DNA of 64,000 nt. Origin: Pseudomonas sp. 8AS (GTDB lineage: Bacteria; Pseudomonadota; Gammaproteobacteria; Pseudomonadales; Pseudomonadaceae). Each line of letters begins with the position of its first letter. Positions within the stretch are counted from its first letter, which is position 1. The notes under the pieces are model-generated. The model saw only the letters and a list, made by a program, of their open reading frames with translations. It made no database searches and was not told the origin of the DNA. Position numbers and translations under genes: made by a program. Positions 61,046 to 64,000 of the stretch are shown here, one piece after another. The stretch lies in NCBI RefSeq assembly GCF_902506505.1, contig NZ_LR733406.1:496001-560000 (forward strand), read 5' to 3'.

Positions 61046-61501
61046 TCAGTGGCTGCCGGAGTGGCCGAAGCCGCCGGCGCCGCGCTGGCTTTCGTCGAAC
61101 TGTTCGACCAGCTCGAAGTGCGCCTGCACCACCGGCACCAGCACCAGCTGGGCGATGCGTTCGCCCACGGCGATGGTGAACGGCGTCTGCCCGCGGTTCC
61201 AGCACGACACCATCAGCTCGCCCTGGTAGTCCGAGTCGATCAGGCCGACCAGGTTGCCCAGCACGATGCCGTGCTTATGGCCCAGGCCCGAGCGCGGCAG
61301 GATCAGCGCGGCCAGGCCCGGGTCACCGATGTAGATCGACAGGCCGGTGGGGATCAGCAGGGTCTGCCCGGGCTCCAGCACGCTGTCCTGCTGCAGCATG
61401 GCGCGCAGGTCGAGGCCGGCCGAACCGGGGGTGGCGTACTGCGGCAGGGGGAAGTCGCTGCCCAGGCGCGGGTCGAGAATCTTGGCTTGCAAAGCGTGCA
61501 T
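61046..61501 (-). CDS. dut: Dut, deoxyuridine triphosphatase
   Basis: A 151-residue trimeric dUTPase. Motifs: [10 protein letters not shown] (1), [12 protein letters not shown] (2), [15 protein letters not shown] (3), [13 protein letters not shown] (4) and C-terminal [12 protein letters not shown] (5), which is complete. It hydrolyses dUTP to dUMP. It lies 38 bp upstream of algC and 29 bp downstream of coaBC. Confidence 0.98.
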   Translation of the reverse strand: MHALQAKILDPRLGSDFPLPQYATPGSAGLDLRAMLQQDSVLEPGQTLLIPTGLSIYIGDPGLAALILPRSGLGHKHGIVLGNLVGLIDSDYQGELMVSCWNRGQTPFTIAVGERIAQLVLVPVVQAHFELVEQFDESQRGAGGFGHSGSH

Positions 61502-61530
61502 GGCGGGCCCTGTGAACGGTCGGAAGTGGA

Positions 61531-62739
61531 TCAGGCGCGGGTCAGGCGCTCGGCGATGAAGCTCACCAGCTGGCGGGCGATCTTGCCCTTGCTGGTCTGG
61601 GCGAAAGTGGTCGCCTGCAGCTCGCGGTCGATGATGGTGATGGCGTTTTCCTCGCTGTTGAAGCCGATGCTGGGGTTGGCCACGTCATTGGCGACGATCA
61701 GGTCGAGGTTCTTGTCCTGCAGCTTGCGCGCCGCATAGCCGAGCAGGTTCTCGGTTTCCGCGGCGAAGCCGACGCTGAACGGGCGGTCTTCCCGGCCGGC
61801 GAGAGTGGCGAGGATATCCGGGTTGCGCACCAGCTGCAGGAGCAGGCCGTCGCCGGTGCTGGGGTCTTTCTTCATTTTGTGCGCGGCGACCACTTCCGGG
61901 CGGTAGTCGGCGACCGCGGCGGAGGCGATCAGCAGGTCGCAGGGCATCGCGGCCTCGCAGGCGGCGAGCATATCGCGGGCGCTGATCACGTCGATGCGGC
62001 TGACCCGGTCGGGGGTCGGCAGGTGCACCGGGCCGCTGATCAGGGTGACCTTGGCGCCGGCCTCGACCGCGGCTTCGGCCAGGGCGAAGCCCATCTTGCC
62101 GGAGCTGTGGTTGGTGATGTAGCGCACCGGGTCGATGTTTTCCTGGGTCGGCCCGGCGGTGATCAGCACGTGCTTGCCTGTCAGGCTGTGGCGCTGGAAG
62201 CAGTCGGCGGCGAGCTGGGCCAGGTCCTCGGCTTCGAGCATGCGGCCGGGGCCGACGTCGCCGCAGGCCTGGCTGCCGGCCGCCGGGCCGAACAGGCGCA
62301 GGCCGCGGCTTTGCAGCAGCTGCGCATTGGCCTGGGTCGCCGGGTCGCGCCACATGGCCTGGTTCATCGCCGGGGCCAGGGCCACGGTGGCGTCGGTGGC
62401 CAGCACCAGGGTGGTCAGCAGGTCGTCGGCCACACCCTGGGCCAGGCGCGCCATCAGGTCGGCGGTGGCCGGGGCGATCAGCACCAGGTCGGCCCACTTG
62501 GCCAGTTCGATATGGCCCATGGCGGCTTCGGCGGCCGGGTCGAGCAGGTCCAGGCTGACCGGGTGGCCGGACAGCGCCTGCAGGGTCAGCGGGGTGATGA
62601 ATTCACGCCCGCCGCGGGTCATTACCACGCGCACTTCGGCGCCCTGGTCGCGCAGGCGACGCACCAGTTCGGCGCTCTTGTAGGCGGCGATACCGCCGCC
62701 GACGCCGAGGACAATGCGTTTCCGATAAAGCCGCTGCAT
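61531..62739 (-). CDS. coaBC: CoaBC, phosphopantothenoylcysteine synthetase/decarboxylase
   Basis: A 402-residue bifunctional coenzyme A biosynthesis enzyme. The N-terminal CoaC flavoprotein decarboxylase has [25 protein letters not shown], the catalytic His in [19 protein letters not shown] and the substrate-clamp Cys in [13 protein letters not shown]. The C-terminal CoaB synthetase has [33 protein letters not shown] precedes the ATG; the long upstream extension of the open frame is rejected. It is divergent from radC. Confidence 0.98.
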   Translation of the reverse strand: MQRLYRKRIVLGVGGGIAAYKSAELVRRLRDQGAEVRVVMTRGGREFITPLTLQALSGHPVSLDLLDPAAEAAMGHIELAKWADLVLIAPATADLMARLAQGVADDLLTTLVLATDATVALAPAMNQAMWRDPATQANAQLLQSRGLRLFGPAAGSQACGDVGPGRMLEAEDLAQLAADCFQRHSLTGKHVLITAGPTQENIDPVRYITNHSSGKMGFALAEAAVEAGAKVTLISGPVHLPTPDRVSRIDVISARDMLAACEAAMPCDLLIASAAVADYRPEVVAAHKMKKDPSTGDGLLLQLVRNPDILATLAGREDRPFSVGFAAETENLLGYAARKLQDKNLDLIVANDVANPSIGFNSEENAITIIDRELQATTFAQTSKGKIARQLVSFIAERLTRA

Positions 62740-62943
62740 AGGCCTGCCTTGATCAGTAGGGTTGTGTGGAATGCTGGCGGCGTTGGCGTTCCCTCCCCTG
62801 GGCCAGGCATCGGCGATGGGCGCCGCGGTGCTGCCGAGGTCGCCACTGCCCGCCGATTTGCCAGGCAAACGCCGCGAAAAAGCCGGGCTAAGATAGCACA
62901 GGGCCCGCGCCGGAACAGCGGGCCGGCTCGACAGGGAGATGTC

Positions 62944-63618
62944 ATGAGTATTCGCGACTGGCCCGCGGCGGAACGCCCGCGGGAGAAGCTTCTGGAAATG
63001 GGGGCGGCGGCCCTGACCGACGCCGAATTGCTGGCGATTTTCCTGCGCACCGGGGTCACCGGGCAGAGTGCGGTGGACCTGGCCCGGCATCTGCTGCAGG
63101 ACTTCGGCAGCCTGCGCGCGCTGCTCGAGGCCGACCTGGCCTGCTTCAGTCGGCGCCTGGGCCTGGGCCCGGCCAAATATGCGCAGCTGCAGGCGGTGCT
63201 GGAGATGGGCCGGCGCCACCTGGCCGAGCGGCTCAAGCGCGAGTCGGCGCTGGAAAGCCCGCAGGCGGTGCGCGACTACCTCAAGGCGCGCCTGCGCCAC
63301 GAGCCCCACGAGGTGTTCGGCTGCCTGTTTCTCGATGCCAAGCACCGGGTGATCGAGTTCGAAGCGCTGTTCCACGGCAGCATCGACGGTGCCAGCGTCT
63401 ACCCACGCCAGGTGGTCAAGCGGGCCCTGGCGCACAACGCGGCCGCGGCGATCCTGGTGCACAACCATCCGTCCGGAGTGGCCGAGCCCAGCCAGGCCGA
63501 TCGCGTGCTCACCGGGCGCCTCAAGGAGGCGCTGGCGCTGATCGAGGTGCGCGTGCTCGATCACTTCATCGTCGGCGATGGCGAGCCGTTGTCCCTGGCC
63601 GAATACGGCTGGCTGTAG
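62944..63618 (+). CDS. radC: RadC family JAMM/MPN-domain protein
   Basis: A 224-residue protein. An N-terminal helix-hairpin-helix-like region ([27 protein letters not shown]) is followed by the JAMM metalloprotease-type motif [14 protein letters not shown] with the upstream Glu (conserved [15 protein letters not shown]). RadC was once linked to recombination repair, but its true role is not settled. GGGAGA precedes the ATG. It is divergent from coaBC. Confidence 0.95.
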   Translation: MSIRDWPAAERPREKLLEMGAAALTDAELLAIFLRTGVTGQSAVDLARHLLQDFGSLRALLEADLACFSRRLGLGPAKYAQLQAVLEMGRRHLAERLKRESALESPQAVRDYLKARLRHEPHEVFGCLFLDAKHRVIEFEALFHGSIDGASVYPRQVVKRALAHNAAAAILVHNHPSGVAEPSQADRVLTGRLKEALALIEVRVLDHFIVGDGEPLSLAEYGWL

Positions 63619-63621
63619 CGC

Positions 63622-64000
63622 TCAGTCGAGCTGCACCCTGGCAAAGTCCTGGCGGCCGAAGGGGTTGACCCGATAGCCCTGCACGTTGCTGCGCAGCAGG
63701 GCGAAGGCGGTCGGGTGGGCCAGCGGCAGCCACAGCGCCTGCTGCTGGATGATCGTCTGGGCCTGTTGGTACAGGCCGCTGCGCACCGCCTGCTCGGCGC
63801 TGAGCTTGCCGGCGGCGATCAGCTTGTCCAGTTGCGGGTCGCAGAAACGGGCGAAGTTCAGCCCGGACTGCACCGAGGCGCAGGAAAACTGCGGGGTGAG
63901 GAAGTTGTCCGGGTCGCCGTTGTCGCCGGCCCAGCCCATGAACAGCAGGTCATGCTCGCCGGCCTTGGCGCGCTTGATCAGCTCGCCCCATTCGATCACG
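63622..64000 (-). CDS. Dipeptide/oligopeptide ABC transporter substrate-binding protein, C-terminal part
   Basis: Only the last 126 codons are in the window; the N-terminal ~400 residues lie beyond it. The visible part (WGELIKRAKAGEHDLLFMGWAGDNGDPDNFLTPQFSC, and ALWLPLAHPTAFALLRSNVQGYRVNPFG) is the C-terminal domain of DppA/SBP_bac_5 proteins, including the GWxGDNGDPDNF ligand-site segment. From memory a DppA-like gene follows radC in PAO1. Confidence 0.92.
   Translation of the reverse strand, partial: VIEWGELIKRAKAGEHDLLFMGWAGDNGDPDNFLTPQFSCASVQSGLNFARFCDPQLDKLIAAGKLSAEQAVRSGLYQQAQTIIQQQALWLPLAHPTAFALLRSNVQGYRVNPFGRQDFARVQLD

Overview
This is a high-GC gammaproteobacterial chromosome segment, almost certainly from a Pseudomonas. 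The evidence is the gene order purE-purK, pstS-pstC-pstA-pstB-phoU, phoB-phoR, ubiC-ubiA, rubredoxin, hupB, recG-oxyR, ridA-spoT-rpoZ-gmk, rph, crc-pyrE and argB-algC-dut-coaBC-radC, plus the pseudomonad-type oversized PstC, PstA and AlgC proteins. From memory of PAO1 this order is mostly conserved. Three departures stand out: the acidic amino acid uptake operon sits next to purE, a CoA-transferase gene lies inside the pho neighbourhood, and exbB-exbD-tonB sits beside oxyR as in P. putida. There are 50 protein genes, two of them cut by the window ends. I see no rRNA, tRNA, CRISPR, prophage, transposase gene or replication origin.

1-11.4 kb: a sigma-54 activator with a VpsR-like N-terminus faces a GspA/GspB-like pair. 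Next comes a leftward unit aatJ-aatQ-aatM-aatP-aauS-aauR, an ABC importer for acidic amino acids and its own two-component system. It has a readable sigma-54 promoter, an upstream AauR-type palindrome pair and a Crc/Hfq-type CA motif. 11.4-19.5 kb: purE-purK behind an attenuator-like hairpin, a DUF3299 protein, a four-gene MacA/MacB-like exporter with two separate permeases, an aldose-1-epimerase-like mutarotase and a thioesterase.

19.8-36.5 kb: phosphate block. A transporter gene, then pstS, pstC, pstA, pstB and phoU, then a response regulator, a CoA-transferase, an M23 peptidase, a CBS/CorC membrane protein, phoR, phoB and ubiA. PHO boxes with heptamers at 11-bp spacing precede pstS, pstC and phoB. 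PstC carries what looks like a seven-bladed beta-propeller and PstA a coiled coil, both as large insertions outside the permease core.

36.5-56.8 kb: housekeeping genes ubiC, rubredoxin, hupB, an SCP2-like protein, an HDOD protein, recG, oxyR, tonB-exbD-exbB with likely Fur sites, an epimerase, a secreted protein made of 17-residue repeats, a lipoprotein, ridA, spoT, rpoZ, gmk, yicC-like, rph, two small membrane proteins, crc and pyrE. 56.9-64 kb: a DUF4124 protein, argB, an AlgC with a membrane-anchored N-terminal half, dut, coaBC, radC and the end of a peptide-binding protein.

Two families of REP-like inverted repeats ending in GTAG...CTAC are scattered immediately 3' of genes. All functions are inferred by reading the sequence; no database search was run.
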